The notes: generated from the letters alone by a model not told the origin. Shown: positions 7,376 through 15,991, counted from the first letter of the stretch. The stretch: 64,000 nucleotides of DNA from an uncultured Lachnoanaerobaculum sp. (GCF_938015485.1 NZ_CALLVU010000128.1:28165-92164); one strand, 5' to 3'. Made by a program: numbers and translations.

Positions 7376-8872
7376 ATGGCGGAATATATTATGGCCTTTG
7401 ATGCAGGCACTACAAGCAGCAGATGTATCATATTCAATCGAAAAGGTGAGATATGTGAGTCGGCACAAAAGGAGCTGACACAGCATTATCCGAAGCCGGG
7501 TTGGGTGGAGCACGATGCGGATACGATATGGTCTACACAGCTGAGTGTGGCGGTGGAAGCTATGGCAAAGCTTGGAATAAGTGCTGCCGATATTGCAGGT
7601 ATCGGCATCACAAACCAAAGAGAAACTACTGTAGTATGGGATAAGGAAACGGGTATTCCTGTATATAGGGCAATAGTCTGGCAGTGCAGAAGAACTGCGG
7701 ATTATTGTAATGAACTTAAAAATAACGGATACACCGATATGATTCGTGATAAAACGGGTCTGATGCCGGATGCATACTTTTCGGGAACAAAAATAAAGTG
7801 GATACTTGACAATGTGGAAGGTGCAAGACAAAAGGCAAAAGAGGGAAAGCTTCTATTCGGTACGGTTGATACATGGCTTATTTGGAAGCTTACAGGCGGC
7901 AGAGCACATGTGACAGATTATTCCAATGCATCAAGAACCATGCTTTTTAATATACATACGCTTACATGGGATGATGATATATTAAAACTGCTTGATATAC
8001 CTAAGTCTATGCTGCCGCAGGTCAACGAGTCGTCATATGTATGTGGTGAGTCGGACTTGGCATTTTTCGGAAAGAGTATACCTATAGCAGGTGTGGCGGG
8101 AGACCAGCAGGCGGCGCTTTTCGGACAGACTTGCTTTGAGGTAGGTGAGGCAAAGAGTACATACGGTACAGGTTGCTTTTTGCTTATGAATACAGGTGAA
8201 AAGCCTGTTAAATCAGACAACGGATTGGTAACTACCATTGCCTGGGGACTTAACGGAAAGATAAATTATGCTTTGGAGGGTTCGGTTTTTGTAGCCGGAG
8301 CTTCAATACAGTGGCTAAGGGATGAGATGCGTCTTATTGATTCTTCTGCCGACTCCGAATATATGGCTATGAAGGTCAATGACACTCACGGTTGCTATGT
8401 TGTGCCTGCATTTACCGGACTTGGTGCACCGTACTGGGACCAATATGCCAGAGGTACCATTGTCGGCATTACAAGAGGGGTGAATAAGTATCATATTATA
8501 AGGGCGACATTAGAGTCTATGGCTTATCAGGTGAGAGATGTGCTTGATGTAATGGAGAAGGATTCTGATATTGTACTGAAGGTTTTGAATGTGGACGGAG
8601 GTGCAAGTGTAAACAATTTCCTTATGCAGACACAGGCCGATCTTTGTAATGTACCTGTAGAAAGGCCGAAATGTGTGGAGACTACCGCAATCGGAGTGGC
8701 TTATCTTGCAGGACTTGCCGTAGGATTTTGGGACAGTATTGATGATATAAAGAAAAGCAGAAGTATTGACAGGACATTTATACCGAATCTTTCGGATGAG
8801 GTAAGGTCTGAGAAGATAAGGATGTGGAAAAAGGCTGTAAAATATGCCTTTGGATGGGCAAAAGAAGATTAG
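7376..8872 (+). CDS. glpK: glycerol kinase
   Basis: A 498 aa FGGY-family kinase that phosphorylates glycerol to sn-glycerol 3-phosphate with ATP in the cytoplasm. The phosphate-binding motif DAGTTSSR is at residues 9-16, GWVEHDADTIW near 42, the substrate motif GITNQRETTVVWD near 80 and the nucleotide-pocket motif AGDQQAALFGQ near 240, all at the usual spacing. Length is normal. AAAGGGAG precedes the ATG. There is no glpF or glpD next to it. Instead it sits at the end of the duplicated array, with only 12 bases from copy 3, and a glycerol dehydrogenase lies 4.6 kb downstream. Its first codons were copied to 5257 by the upstream duplication. Confidence 0.95.
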   Translation: MAEYIMAFDAGTTSSRCIIFNRKGEICESAQKELTQHYPKPGWVEHDADTIWSTQLSVAVEAMAKLGISAADIAGIGITNQRETTVVWDKETGIPVYRAIVWQCRRTADYCNELKNNGYTDMIRDKTGLMPDAYFSGTKIKWILDNVEGARQKAKEGKLLFGTVDTWLIWKLTGGRAHVTDYSNASRTMLFNIHTLTWDDDILKLLDIPKSMLPQVNESSYVCGESDLAFFGKSIPIAGVAGDQQAALFGQTCFEVGEAKSTYGTGCFLLMNTGEKPVKSDNGLVTTIAWGLNGKINYALEGSVFVAGASIQWLRDEMRLIDSSADSEYMAMKVNDTHGCYVVPAFTGLGAPYWDQYARGTIVGITRGVNKYHIIRATLESMAYQVRDVLDVMEKDSDIVLKVLNVDGGASVNNFLMQTQADLCNVPVERPKCVETTAIGVAYLAGLAVGFWDSIDDIKKSRSIDRTFIPNLSDEVRSEKIRMWKKAVKYAFGWAKED

Positions 8873-8875
8873 TAT

Positions 8876-8915
8876 AAAAAGGCATTGATTTAGTGTGAAA
8901 AATCAATGCCTTTAA
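8876..8915. terminator. bidirectional terminator between glpK and chorismate mutase
   Basis: AAAAAGGCATTGATT pairs with AATCAATGCCTTTAA, a 13 bp stem with A and T tracts on both sides. It can end glpK on the plus strand and the chorismate mutase gene on the minus strand. Confidence 0.85.
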
Positions 8916-8923
8916 GTATTGGC

Positions 8924-9199
8924 TTATTGCTTGGAGATTAAATTTTGCTGGAATTTTTTGCTGATTTCCATGATGTCTTTGATAAAGTCGATGGCGCTGT
9001 CTGTATATTCCTTGTTTTTTACGATGGATTTTACTTTTGATATTACGATATCCTCTCTGTTTTGATTCAGAATGGGAAGATTATTCTTTATTTTGTATTC
9101 TGCAATATCATTTACTACATCCATTCTCTCTTCAAAGAGCGCTATAAGTTCTTTGTCTATGGTATCAATTCTTTCACGTAGATTTTCTAATTCATTCAT
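8924..9199 (-). CDS. aroQ: chorismate mutase, AroQ class
   Basis: A 91 aa all-helical monofunctional chorismate mutase, converting chorismate to prephenate in phenylalanine and tyrosine synthesis. Residues that correspond to the known AroQ active site are present: Arg8 (LRERID), Arg25 (EERMDVV), Lys36 (AEYKIKN), Arg48-Glu49 (NREDIV), and Gln near 84. It is the size of a stand-alone domain, with no fused dehydratase or dehydrogenase. AAGGAGT lies just before the ATG. It is alone in its operon, divergent from the rubrerythrin-like gene. Confidence 0.9.
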   Translation of the reverse strand: MNELENLRERIDTIDKELIALFEERMDVVNDIAEYKIKNNLPILNQNREDIVISKVKSIVKNKEYTDSAIDFIKDIMEISKKFQQNLISKQ

Positions 9200-9349
9200 A
9201 AGTACTCCTTAATTTAAATAAAGCTTTAACTGAATCTATTTTGACTTATTTGATAATAAAAGTAAATATAAGATTTTAATATTTTAAAGATAATTAACAC
9301 AAAAAGCAGTGACGGTTCATATTTAATTGTGTACAATGAGTTTTTATGA

Positions 9350-9358
9350 TGATATAAT
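9350..9358 (+). promoter_or_regulatory. extended -10 promoter for the rubrerythrin-like gene
   Basis: TGATATAAT is a perfect extended -10 element about 50 bases before the start codon. No good -35 box lies at the proper distance, as is usual for extended -10 promoters. Confidence 0.5.
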
Positions 9359-9407
9359 ATGAATCTGTAAATTTGACAAGTTTTGATTAATTTGAAAGAA
9401 GGATATT

Positions 9408-9806
9408 ATGACTGAGGAAATAAAGAATATTTTTATGGAAGCACAAAAGGGTGAGCTTGATGCTGTTATCATGTATAACATGCTGGTAGATGCTATGGGA
9501 AGTGAAAATAAGGAAATAGCAGAGAGTCTTCGTAAGATTGCTAAGGATGAGGGAAAGCATGCAGCAATATTTAAGAAACTTACAGGAGAGGCGGTAGTAC
9601 CTGATGATGCACAGGCGAAGTATGTTTGTGGGCTTTTACCCGCTATAGGTGCAAAAACATTGTTTGCAAATATGGCAAAGGGTGAGTATGATTCTATAGA
9701 AAAGTTTAAGGTTCTGCAGGATGAATACCCGGAGTTAAGAGTAATTGTAGAGGATGAACCGAAACATGGAGATGCACTTATTAAGATGAGTGAAATTACA
9801 GGTTAA
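9408..9806 (+). CDS. rubrerythrin-like diiron protein
   Basis: A 132 aa ferritin-like four-helix protein. Two helix-pair motifs of diiron type are visible: Glu in KGELDAV with DEGKH (E..H) in the first half, and KGEYDSIEKF with EDEPKH in the second half. It lacks the C-terminal rubredoxin domain with paired CxxC that full rubrerythrins carry, so it would need a separate electron donor. Such proteins detoxify peroxide or oxygen in anaerobes. GAAAGAAGG precedes the ATG. It is monocistronic, between an extended -10 promoter and a terminator. Confidence 0.75.
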   Translation: MTEEIKNIFMEAQKGELDAVIMYNMLVDAMGSENKEIAESLRKIAKDEGKHAAIFKKLTGEAVVPDDAQAKYVCGLLPAIGAKTLFANMAKGEYDSIEKFKVLQDEYPELRVIVEDEPKHGDALIKMSEITG

Positions 9807-9824
9807 TAATGTATAGTAATAAAT

Positions 9825-9849
9825 TCTGCCTGATTTAAGGCAGTTTTTT
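9825..9849 (+). terminator. terminator of the rubrerythrin-like gene
   Basis: CTGCCT, GATTT loop and AAGGCAG followed by TTTTTT. Confidence 0.85.
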
Positions 9850-9852
9850 CAT

Positions 9853-9880
9853 TTGACAAAAGCGGAAAAATAAATATAAT
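9853..9880 (+). promoter_or_regulatory. strong promoter placed for a leaderless transcript
   Basis: TTGACA at 9853-9858 and TATAAT at 9875-9880 with 16 bases between. The A of the next start codon (9887) is exactly 7 bases after the -10 box, the expected transcription start, so the mRNA would begin at or beside its AUG. Confidence 0.75.
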
Positions 9881-9886
9881 TAAACC

Positions 9887-10822
9887 ATGGAATACAAAAA
9901 ATTAAATTTTAAACAATTAGTAGCGGATGACATACAAAAGTATGCAGGGTTTTATGGACTCAGGCCCAATAAGACCTGTGACAGTGTAGAGCTTGAGAGT
10001 TTTATATGGAAAGATTATTATAATGTGCGAGCAACTATCGCAATGAGAGACGGTAAGGAGGTCGGACTTCTTTGGCTTATGGGAGATGAGGACAGGCCTT
10101 TTGCAGCTATGCCGCTTTGCAAAGAAGAAGACCTTGAGTACTGTTTCAATTTAATGGTGGAGTATTTTAATAAAGAGCTTGACCTGCCTTTAAAGATTCA
10201 CTTGGCGGATGAGGAAGGAATAAAAGTATTGAATTTGCCGGAGGATAAATTTATAGTAAGGCAGGAGGAGGATGCAAAGGACTATCTCTATGAGGGAGAT
10301 AAGTTGAGGAATCTTTCCGGAAAGAAGCTTCACAAGAAGAAAAATCATTACAATAATTTCCTTAAGACTTACGGTGACAGATATGAGTACAGAGTACTTG
10401 GATGCAATCCTACAGACAGGGACGATGTTTTCAAGTTCTTGGATAAGTGGAGAGAGAAAAAGGGAGAGGAAGTTGAAAAGCACCTTGATCCTGAGGTGGA
10501 AGGAATACATGATATTTTGCTTCACTGTACAAAGTTAAACATCAGAATGGGAGCAATATATATTGACGGCGAGATGGAGGCGTTTTCTATAGGAAGTTAT
10601 AATAAGCTTGAAGATATGGCTGTAATACATATCGAGAAGGCAAACCCTGAGATAAACGGTCTGTATCAGGCCATCAACAAGGAGTTTTTGGAGCATGAGT
10701 TTCCGAATGTCAGCCTTGTAAATCGTGAGGACGACCTTGGACTTGAGGGACTTCGCCGTGCAAAGCAAAGCTATTATCCGGTGGACTATGCAAGAAAGTA
10801 TTATGTTGAACAAAAAAGGTAA
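9887..10822 (+). CDS. DUF2156-type acyltransferase (LPG-synthase C-terminal fold)
   Basis: A 311 aa soluble protein resembling DUF2156 proteins, which share the double GNAT-like fold of the catalytic domain of phosphatidylglycerol lysyltransferase (MprF). Typical features are SGKKLHKKKNHYNNF near residue 145, the acceptor-loop style YIDGEMEAFSIG near 225, HIEKANPEINGLYQAINKEF near 245 and LVNREDDLGLEGLRRAKQSY near 275. It lacks the membrane half of MprF, so an aminoacyl or acyl transfer role on a soluble substrate is inferred. There is no Shine-Dalgarno sequence before the ATG; the promoter spacing suggests a leaderless mRNA. A GNAT gene follows after 3 bases. Confidence 0.75.
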   Translation: MEYKKLNFKQLVADDIQKYAGFYGLRPNKTCDSVELESFIWKDYYNVRATIAMRDGKEVGLLWLMGDEDRPFAAMPLCKEEDLEYCFNLMVEYFNKELDLPLKIHLADEEGIKVLNLPEDKFIVRQEEDAKDYLYEGDKLRNLSGKKLHKKKNHYNNFLKTYGDRYEYRVLGCNPTDRDDVFKFLDKWREKKGEEVEKHLDPEVEGIHDILLHCTKLNIRMGAIYIDGEMEAFSIGSYNKLEDMAVIHIEKANPEINGLYQAINKEFLEHEFPNVSLVNREDDLGLEGLRRAKQSYYPVDYARKYYVEQKR

Positions 10823-10825
10823 TAT

Positions 10826-11869
10826 ATGATAAAGTATTTGAAAAAAGAAGAAAAAGTACTTACAAAGCCTCTGTATAAGGAGGCTTTTTTTGAAGATTCC
10901 GATAATTTTGTAGAGTACTATTATAATGAAAAGACAAAGGACAACAGGATTTTGGCGGATATAGAGGGTGAGAGTATAAAATCTATGATTATGCTGAACC
11001 CTTATATGGTATCGGTCTTAGGAAAGAAATACGGCCTTGATTATATAGTGGCGGTTGCCACAAAGAAGGAGTATAAAAGGCAGGGATATATGAGAAGGCT
11101 TCTTGACAAAGTTCTCATTGATATGAACAGTGAAAAGGTTCCTTTTACCTACCTCATACCGGCAAATAAGGACTATTATCTGCCTTTTGATTTTGCATTT
11201 GTCGCAAGGAAAAATGTTTATGATGTAGATTTATCCTCTTTTAAAAAGTCTGTATTAAAGGGCGTAAAGTCTGAGTCTAAAGAGGCTTGTAAGATTCTTA
11301 GATTTATAAACAATGAGGTTTCAAAGGACAATGATGTATATACATATAGGGATATGCATTATTTTGAGAGGGAGTTAAAAGAGATAGCTTCCGAGAACGG
11401 GTTTATAAATATCTACCGTGGAGGTGATGAAATCGTGGCCTATGAGTCTTTTTGGGGGCTTGAAAAGATTGAACTGAAAGAGAGAATAGTCTCATCAAGT
11501 ATTGCAAAGAGAGAGTACGGCAAAGAGAATATAATGGTAAGAATCACAGATGTGGCAGAGCTTTTGTCAAATTTCAGATCAAACAAGGATATAGATATAA
11601 TTATAAAGATAAATGACAATATTGTTGAAGCGCAGAATGCCTGCTTTAGAGTACAGATGGGTAAAGATTTCGCAAATGTATGTAAGATATCCGATGCAAA
11701 GGATAGTGCTTTTGTTGAGTTTGATATTGCGGATTTTACAGCTTTTATTTTCGGCTATATTGATGATGTAAATTTTAATATTGTAAATTTTGTAGACAAA
11801 TCTATTGCAAAAGATTCACTTGATTCTATAAATAAAATCAGTGGAATATTTATAAATGAACTTGTATAA
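10826..11869 (+). CDS. GNAT acetyltransferase, Eis-like
   Basis: A 347 aa protein with an N-terminal GNAT domain: the acetyl-CoA loop is VATKKEYKRQGYMRRLL near residue 90, the standard R/Q-x-x-G-x-G/A pattern. The long C-terminal part reads as the second GNAT half plus an SCP2-like domain, the layout of Eis-type (COG4552) acetyltransferases that modify amino groups. It starts 3 bases after the DUF2156 gene, so the two form an operon and may act on related substrates. No ribosome site other than AAAAAAGG at the end of the previous gene. Substrate unknown. Confidence 0.75.
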   Translation: MIKYLKKEEKVLTKPLYKEAFFEDSDNFVEYYYNEKTKDNRILADIEGESIKSMIMLNPYMVSVLGKKYGLDYIVAVATKKEYKRQGYMRRLLDKVLIDMNSEKVPFTYLIPANKDYYLPFDFAFVARKNVYDVDLSSFKKSVLKGVKSESKEACKILRFINNEVSKDNDVYTYRDMHYFERELKEIASENGFINIYRGGDEIVAYESFWGLEKIELKERIVSSSIAKREYGKENIMVRITDVAELLSNFRSNKDIDIIIKINDNIVEAQNACFRVQMGKDFANVCKISDAKDSAFVEFDIADFTAFIFGYIDDVNFNIVNFVDKSIAKDSLDSINKISGIFINELV

Positions 11870-11967
11870 TAGGCGTTGATGCATAAAAGCTTGTAAGAGG
11901 AAATATTGATTTGATTATAATGTTAAGAAGCTTTACTTTATTATGCAGATAGGAAGAAGGGTGTAGA

Positions 11968-12612
11968 ATGAAAAATCCATTACATTATCAAATATCTGAG
12001 TATGACTGCGGTCCTACATCAATGCTCAATGCACTGAGCTTTCTATTTGAGAGAGAGGATATCCCGCCGGAGGTCATCAGAAACGTTATGCTTTATACAC
12101 TGGATTGTTACAGTAATGAGGGGCATCCGGGTAAGAGCGGTACGTCACCGATGGCAATGATGTTTTTAAGTAATTGGCTCAATAGGTTCAGAGATATTAA
12201 GCAGCTTAATGTTATATGTGAATATATTACAGGTGAACAGGTCTTTATCGGTGAGACAAGTCGTATAAATGATGCTCTTACAAGAGGCGGTGCCGTTGTG
12301 GTAAGGCTTTTTTATGACGTGCCTCATTATGCGCTGCTTACCGGCGTGGATGAGAACAACATCTATATGTTTGACCCTTATTATGAGGATGAGTTTACAG
12401 ATGAGCACTGGTCACAGTTCATACCGGAGGGGGATGTGGAGCTTGTGCTTGATCAGCCGCTTAGGTATAATCGCATTGTACCTTTCGGCTACTTTAACAG
12501 AGAAGAGGACTTACTCTACGCCCTTGGAAAGTTTGAAAACCGTGAGGCGGTAATACTTTATAACGAAAGAACTGAAAAGACTCCGGAGAAGACGATAGAG
12601 TACTTTATATAA
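11968..12612 (+). CDS. C39-like cysteine peptidase
   Basis: A 214 aa papain-fold protein with the catalytic set of the C39-like family: Cys in YDCGPTSMLNAL near residue 14, His in VPHYALLTGV near 118 and Asp in YMFDPYY near 132. There is no signal peptide and no ABC transporter fused to it, so it is not a classical bacteriocin exporter. Homologs are annotated as C39-like or BtrH-N-like proteins and their substrates are mostly unknown. AGGAAGAAGGG stands before the ATG. Monocistronic, ended by the terminator at 12621. Confidence 0.8.
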   Translation: MKNPLHYQISEYDCGPTSMLNALSFLFEREDIPPEVIRNVMLYTLDCYSNEGHPGKSGTSPMAMMFLSNWLNRFRDIKQLNVICEYITGEQVFIGETSRINDALTRGGAVVVRLFYDVPHYALLTGVDENNIYMFDPYYEDEFTDEHWSQFIPEGDVELVLDQPLRYNRIVPFGYFNREEDLLYALGKFENREAVILYNERTEKTPEKTIEYFI

Positions 12613-12620
12613 TATAATTC

Positions 12621-12653
12621 AGGCAGTTAATCTAATGATTGGCTGTCTTTTTT
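12621..12653 (+). terminator. terminator of the C39-like peptidase gene
   Basis: AGGCAGTTAATC pairs with GATTGGCTGTCTT (one G-T and one bulge) followed by TTTTT. Confidence 0.75.
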
Positions 12654-12730
12654 AGAATTACTACCAAAGTCCGAAAAAATGTACAGCATGTCTGATATGA
12701 TAATTACAGTATATATTAACGGAGGTAATT

Positions 12731-13351
12731 ATGTCCGGATTAGCTAATATTGTGGTGTATGAAGAGAACAAGGGGATTTTAAAGAACAACGGATTTTATA
12801 ATGACGGGAGGTGGCTATAAAAGCGGGGCTTGCGCACAGGAAGAGTGTCTCTGCAGGCAGAGTACTTTGTATGAATCTATAAGGTCACCCAAGGCTTCCG
12901 GGATGTATAAGTATAATTTTAAATTTGGAACGGCATTTGATTCCGATTATATGCTTCTGTCACCTGTGGTAGATGTATTTAGAAATAACCTTATACCACA
13001 TCCGTTATGACTATTCCTGCACCGAATCTGTTTGACAGGGCATATGGACAGTCAAAAGAGGCCCTTGATAGGGTGATGAAGAAAAGGATTAGACAATATC
13101 TGTACTGTGCTGCAAGATTCGGATACAGAACAATTACATTGGGAGCATGGGGTTGCGGAGTATTCGGACATGACGCCCACAATGTTGCAGGATATTTTAA
13201 GGAATTGCTCGTTGAAGAAAAAATGTGGAAGCTGTTTGATAAAATTATATTTGCTGTTTATGGAAGAGGAAACAGCGAGTATAACTATAAAATGTTTAAA
13301 GAGGTATTGGGAGAAGTCAGTAAAAGTAGCACACATGTGGACGCATTATGA
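12731..13351 (+). pseudogene. decayed TIGR02452-type gene (microbial PARG/macrodomain-like)
   Basis: Three pieces in three frames match one TIGR02452-like protein. Piece 1 (12731-12820, GGAGGT ribosome site) resembles its start (ILKNNGFYNDG). Piece 2 (12801-13010) has GGGYKSGACAQEECLCRQST, the family's GGG..G..AQEE signature, and SPVVDVFR. Piece 3 (13007-13351) has IPAPNL and LGAWGCGVFGHD, the C-terminal signature. The stretch normally found between pieces 1 and 2 is missing, and a second frameshift lies near 13008. Intact relatives are linked to ADP-ribose hydrolysis. With a deletion and two frame changes it is almost surely inactive. Confidence 0.8.
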
Positions 13352-13367
13352 GGGAATAAAATAATAA

Positions 13368-13417
13368 TTGAAAAATACAATCTTTGTGATACAATAGTCC
13401 TTAACAATATATGTTAA
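13368..13417 (+). promoter_or_regulatory. promoter and inverted repeat upstream of gldA
   Basis: TTGAAA (13368-13373), 16 bases, TACAAT (13390-13395). Just downstream, at 13401-13417, TTAACA-ATATA-TGTTAA is an inverted repeat that could be an operator. Its half-site TGTTAA also appears in the Rex-like sites before the two alcohol dehydrogenase genes, but in a different arrangement. Confidence 0.5.
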
Positions 13418-13465
13418 AGTTTTGACATAGTTTCAAAGCTTGGCGGTTTTAATGGAGGTTTTGTT

Positions 13466-14560
13466 ATGAAACGTTTAAGAATGATGCGTGCACCACTCAA
13501 GTATGTACAGGGAAAAGGAGCTTTGCTTCAGTTTCGTAAGGAAATGGAGTATATGGGAAAGAGATGGTTGTTTGTCTGTTCAAACAGCGGTTACAACAGC
13601 TGCCATGAAGATTTGGAAAAGAGCTTTGAAGGCGAAGATGATTATCGCAGATATGAAGTCTTTGGAGGAATGTCAAGTATCAGCGAGATAAAGAAAATGC
13701 AGGATATTGTTGAAGCTGATAAGATTGATGTTGTTGTTGCGGTAGGCGGCGGTTCGGCAGTGGATGCGGCTAAGGCAACAGCATATTACATGGGTAAGAG
13801 AATAGTTATAATACCTACAGTTGCAGCTACAGATGCACCTTGTACAGGACTTTCCGTTATATATAATGATGACGGAAGCTTCAATAAATATTTATTCTAT
13901 CCGCAAAATCCGGATGCGGTACTTGTAGACAGCAGTGTTATAGCTAAAGCACCTGTAAAGTTTTTGATAGCCGGTATGGGAGACGCTCTTGGAACATACT
14001 TTGAAGGAAGAGCTTCACTTCGTACAGAGTCACCAAGTTTGGAGAGTGGCGGTATTACAAGAGCAGGCATGGCGATTGCAAAGGCTTGCTATGATACCTT
14101 AAGAAAATACGGAAAAGCGGCCATAACTGCCTGTGAGAATAATGTTGTTACCCCTGCTTTGGATGCAATTATAGAGGCTACAGTTTATCTTTCAGGTGTA
14201 GGAGCAGATAATGTAAACTGTGCGGCTCCTCACTCATTCTACAACGGAGTTACTTCACTTGGCGGACATGAGGCATATCACGGTAATTGTGTGGCATTCG
14301 GTACTTTGATACAGCTGACACTTGAGTGTGCAGATAAGGCCGAGTTTGAGGATATACAGAATTTCTGCCTTGAAGTAGGACTGCCTATTACACTTGCAGA
14401 GCTTGGAGACTTTACAGATGAGGATCTTCATACTATAGCAAAGAATGCTTGTGTAAAGGGAGAAACAATACATAATCTTGCAGGAGACGTAACACCTGAT
14501 GAGTTGTATGCGGCTATTATAGCTACAGATGCTTTAGGTAAGGCAAGACTTGGCAAGTAA
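13466..14560 (+). CDS. gldA: glycerol dehydrogenase family, zinc/iron type
   Basis: A 364 aa NAD-dependent dehydrogenase of the GldA family, oxidising glycerol to dihydroxyacetone or working in reverse. The dinucleotide motif VVAVGGGSAVDAAK is near residue 92, TVAATDAPCTGLSVIY near 118, and metal ligands are Asp in GMGDALGTYF (about 172), His in APHSFYNG (about 254) and His in GGHEAYHGN (about 271). Length is normal. TGGAGGT precedes the ATG. Hydroxycarboxylate dehydrogenase HcxA is the main alternative because the families are close. With glpK nearby, both the kinase and the dehydrogenase routes of glycerol entry are represented. Confidence 0.85.
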   Translation: MKRLRMMRAPLKYVQGKGALLQFRKEMEYMGKRWLFVCSNSGYNSCHEDLEKSFEGEDDYRRYEVFGGMSSISEIKKMQDIVEADKIDVVVAVGGGSAVDAAKATAYYMGKRIVIIPTVAATDAPCTGLSVIYNDDGSFNKYLFYPQNPDAVLVDSSVIAKAPVKFLIAGMGDALGTYFEGRASLRTESPSLESGGITRAGMAIAKACYDTLRKYGKAAITACENNVVTPALDAIIEATVYLSGVGADNVNCAAPHSFYNGVTSLGGHEAYHGNCVAFGTLIQLTLECADKAEFEDIQNFCLEVGLPITLAELGDFTDEDLHTIAKNACVKGETIHNLAGDVTPDELYAAIIATDALGKARLGK

Positions 14561-14658
14561 TCTATTTAATGGATAAGTGGCTGTTGCCGGATAGATATTT
14601 TATCTTTTTGGTGGCGGCTTTTTTATGTTCTTTGTCAAATACTGGGGTGGGAGGTAAA

Positions 14659-15167
14659 ATGAAATCAAAGCATGATGTAATAGTAATAAGACCGGGTTTA
14701 GTATATTTGTTTTTCAGTTTTATGCCTATAGTTTTAGGAATTACATATTTTTGGGTATTAGGCAAAGCTTTACCGTCAGATAATCCGGAGGTGGACAAGA
14801 TGGCAAGGTGGATATTGCTATTATTTTTTTTGACTGTCGGATTAGTATCGGGATTATATGCGTTGCTTACCAAGATAAAAATTGACAATGAGAAAATAGA
14901 AATAACAAGGTTTCCTCTAAAAAAAAAGAATATTTTTGGTTTGATATAACTACTGCAAAGATTATAAATGAGGCATTGGCTTACCCATGTGTGATATATA
15001 CAGCAGAAAAAAGAATAGCAAAAGTACCAAGGGCATATATAGGCTATGAAAAGCTGCTAAATGAGCTAAGCAAAAGAAAAATTATTGAGGAAGATGATTT
15101 GTACCTGGAAGCCAGAGGAATGTTGGCATTTGATAAGCTAAAACTTAGAGATCTCTTTAGAAGGTAG
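14659..15167 (+). pseudogene. PH-like membrane protein interrupted by a one-base shift in a run of nine A
   Basis: The first part (14659-14949) encodes a start like the intact paralog at 16794 (IVIRPG near residue 8, two membrane helices, then FPLKKK). The rest continues in another frame from 14928: EYFWFDITTAKIINEA..YPCVIY and PRAYIGYEKLLNEL, matching the paralog's EYLWSEISHAKIIGEA and YPCEIY. The break is at A9 (14919-14927); A10 would give one ~170 aa protein. GGGAGG precedes the ATG. It may be a simple pseudogene, or RNA-polymerase slippage on the A run may still make some full product. The C-terminal half resembles bacterial PH-like domains. Confidence 0.75.
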
Positions 15168-15291
15168 TGGGAATAGGGTTAAAGTATAATAAAAATAGAT
15201 AGGAGAATAGCATAAAATGAATGATAACAAAAAAGAAACTATTTGAAATGATCTTGAAAATTTTATAAAAGAAAAAAAGAATGGGGAAGTA

Positions 15292-15798
15292 TTGTATTTG
15301 GGTGATGATACAGAAAGATTTATTTTGGGAGAGTCCGGAGCAAATCCTATTATATGCTTTGGAATAAATCCAAGTACAGCTAATGATGAAAAGGATGATC
15401 CAACTATTTCAAAAATAAGAAAAATTGCATCAGAAAATAATTGTGACGGTTGGATAATGTTAAATCTTTATCCGCAAAGAGCGACAAATCCTAATGATAT
15501 GCATAAAAAAGCTGATAATGATTTGAAGATAAAAAACTATGAAGTTATAAGAAGTGTTTTTAATATATATCCTAATGCTTTAACCTTGGCTTCTTGGGGG
15601 AACGCCATAGAGAAAAGAAAATATTTGAAAGATTGCTTAAAGGAAATTCTAGCTATTGACCCGGATAGGAAGTGGGTATGCCGTGGTAAACTAACAGTGA
15701 GGGGGAATCCAAGGCATCAATTATATGTACCCAATAATACCAAATTACAAGATTTATATTTTAGCTTAGAGGGAAAAGTTTTATGTAGCAAAGATTGA
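15292..15798 (+). CDS. DUF1643 protein, start region interrupted by TGA
   Basis: The open part encodes 168 aa with the DUF1643 signature: INPSTANDEKDDPTISKIR near residue 25 and GWIMLNLYPQRATNP near 53, then TLASWGNA and the C-terminal RHQLYVPN. Function of the family is unknown; it is often found in accessory regions. The best start by ribosome site is ATG 15217 (AGGAG upstream), and that frame runs into this one but has TGA at 15244-15246 (codon 10). The listed start is a TTG after GGGGAAG. So the gene either carries a nonsense mutation or restarts at TTG. The core domain is intact. Confidence 0.7.
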   Translation: MYLGDDTERFILGESGANPIICFGINPSTANDEKDDPTISKIRKIASENNCDGWIMLNLYPQRATNPNDMHKKADNDLKIKNYEVIRSVFNIYPNALTLASWGNAIEKRKYLKDCLKEILAIDPDRKWVCRGKLTVRGNPRHQLYVPNNTKLQDLYFSLEGKVLCSKD

Positions 15799-15896
15799 AA
15801 AAATAATGGTGTATAGATGTATACAATTATTGATAAATAATGTATATGAAAATTTGAACTTAGAAAATAGTAGTATATAAAATAGATATTATTAGA

Positions 15897-15991
15897 GGAG
15901 GAGCATAGTGACTGACTATAAAAATATTCTAAATAAATCTGAATATGATTTTATAAATAAAGAGGAGGCGTTAAATAATATCAAAGAATAA
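15897..15991 (+). pseudogene. 5' fragment of the nucleotidyltransferase gene at 17708
   Basis: AGGAGGAGCATAGTG and the first 18 codons (TDYKNILNKSEYDFINK) match the ribosome site and start of the gene at 17697-17764 (TDYKEILNKPEYDFINK). Similarity extends slightly upstream (AGATATT). It stops abruptly at 15964 where the relic cbiN ribosome site begins, and a stop follows at 15989. It is a truncated duplicate left by rearrangement. Confidence 0.8.

Noticed and set aside
8876..8915. Inverted repeat as a possible mobile-element end
   Set aside because: It has A and T tracts on both sides and lies between convergent genes, so a bidirectional terminator explains it.
12166..12553. Additional frames inside the C39-like peptidase gene
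   Set aside because: Shadows of a gene with a complete catalytic triad.
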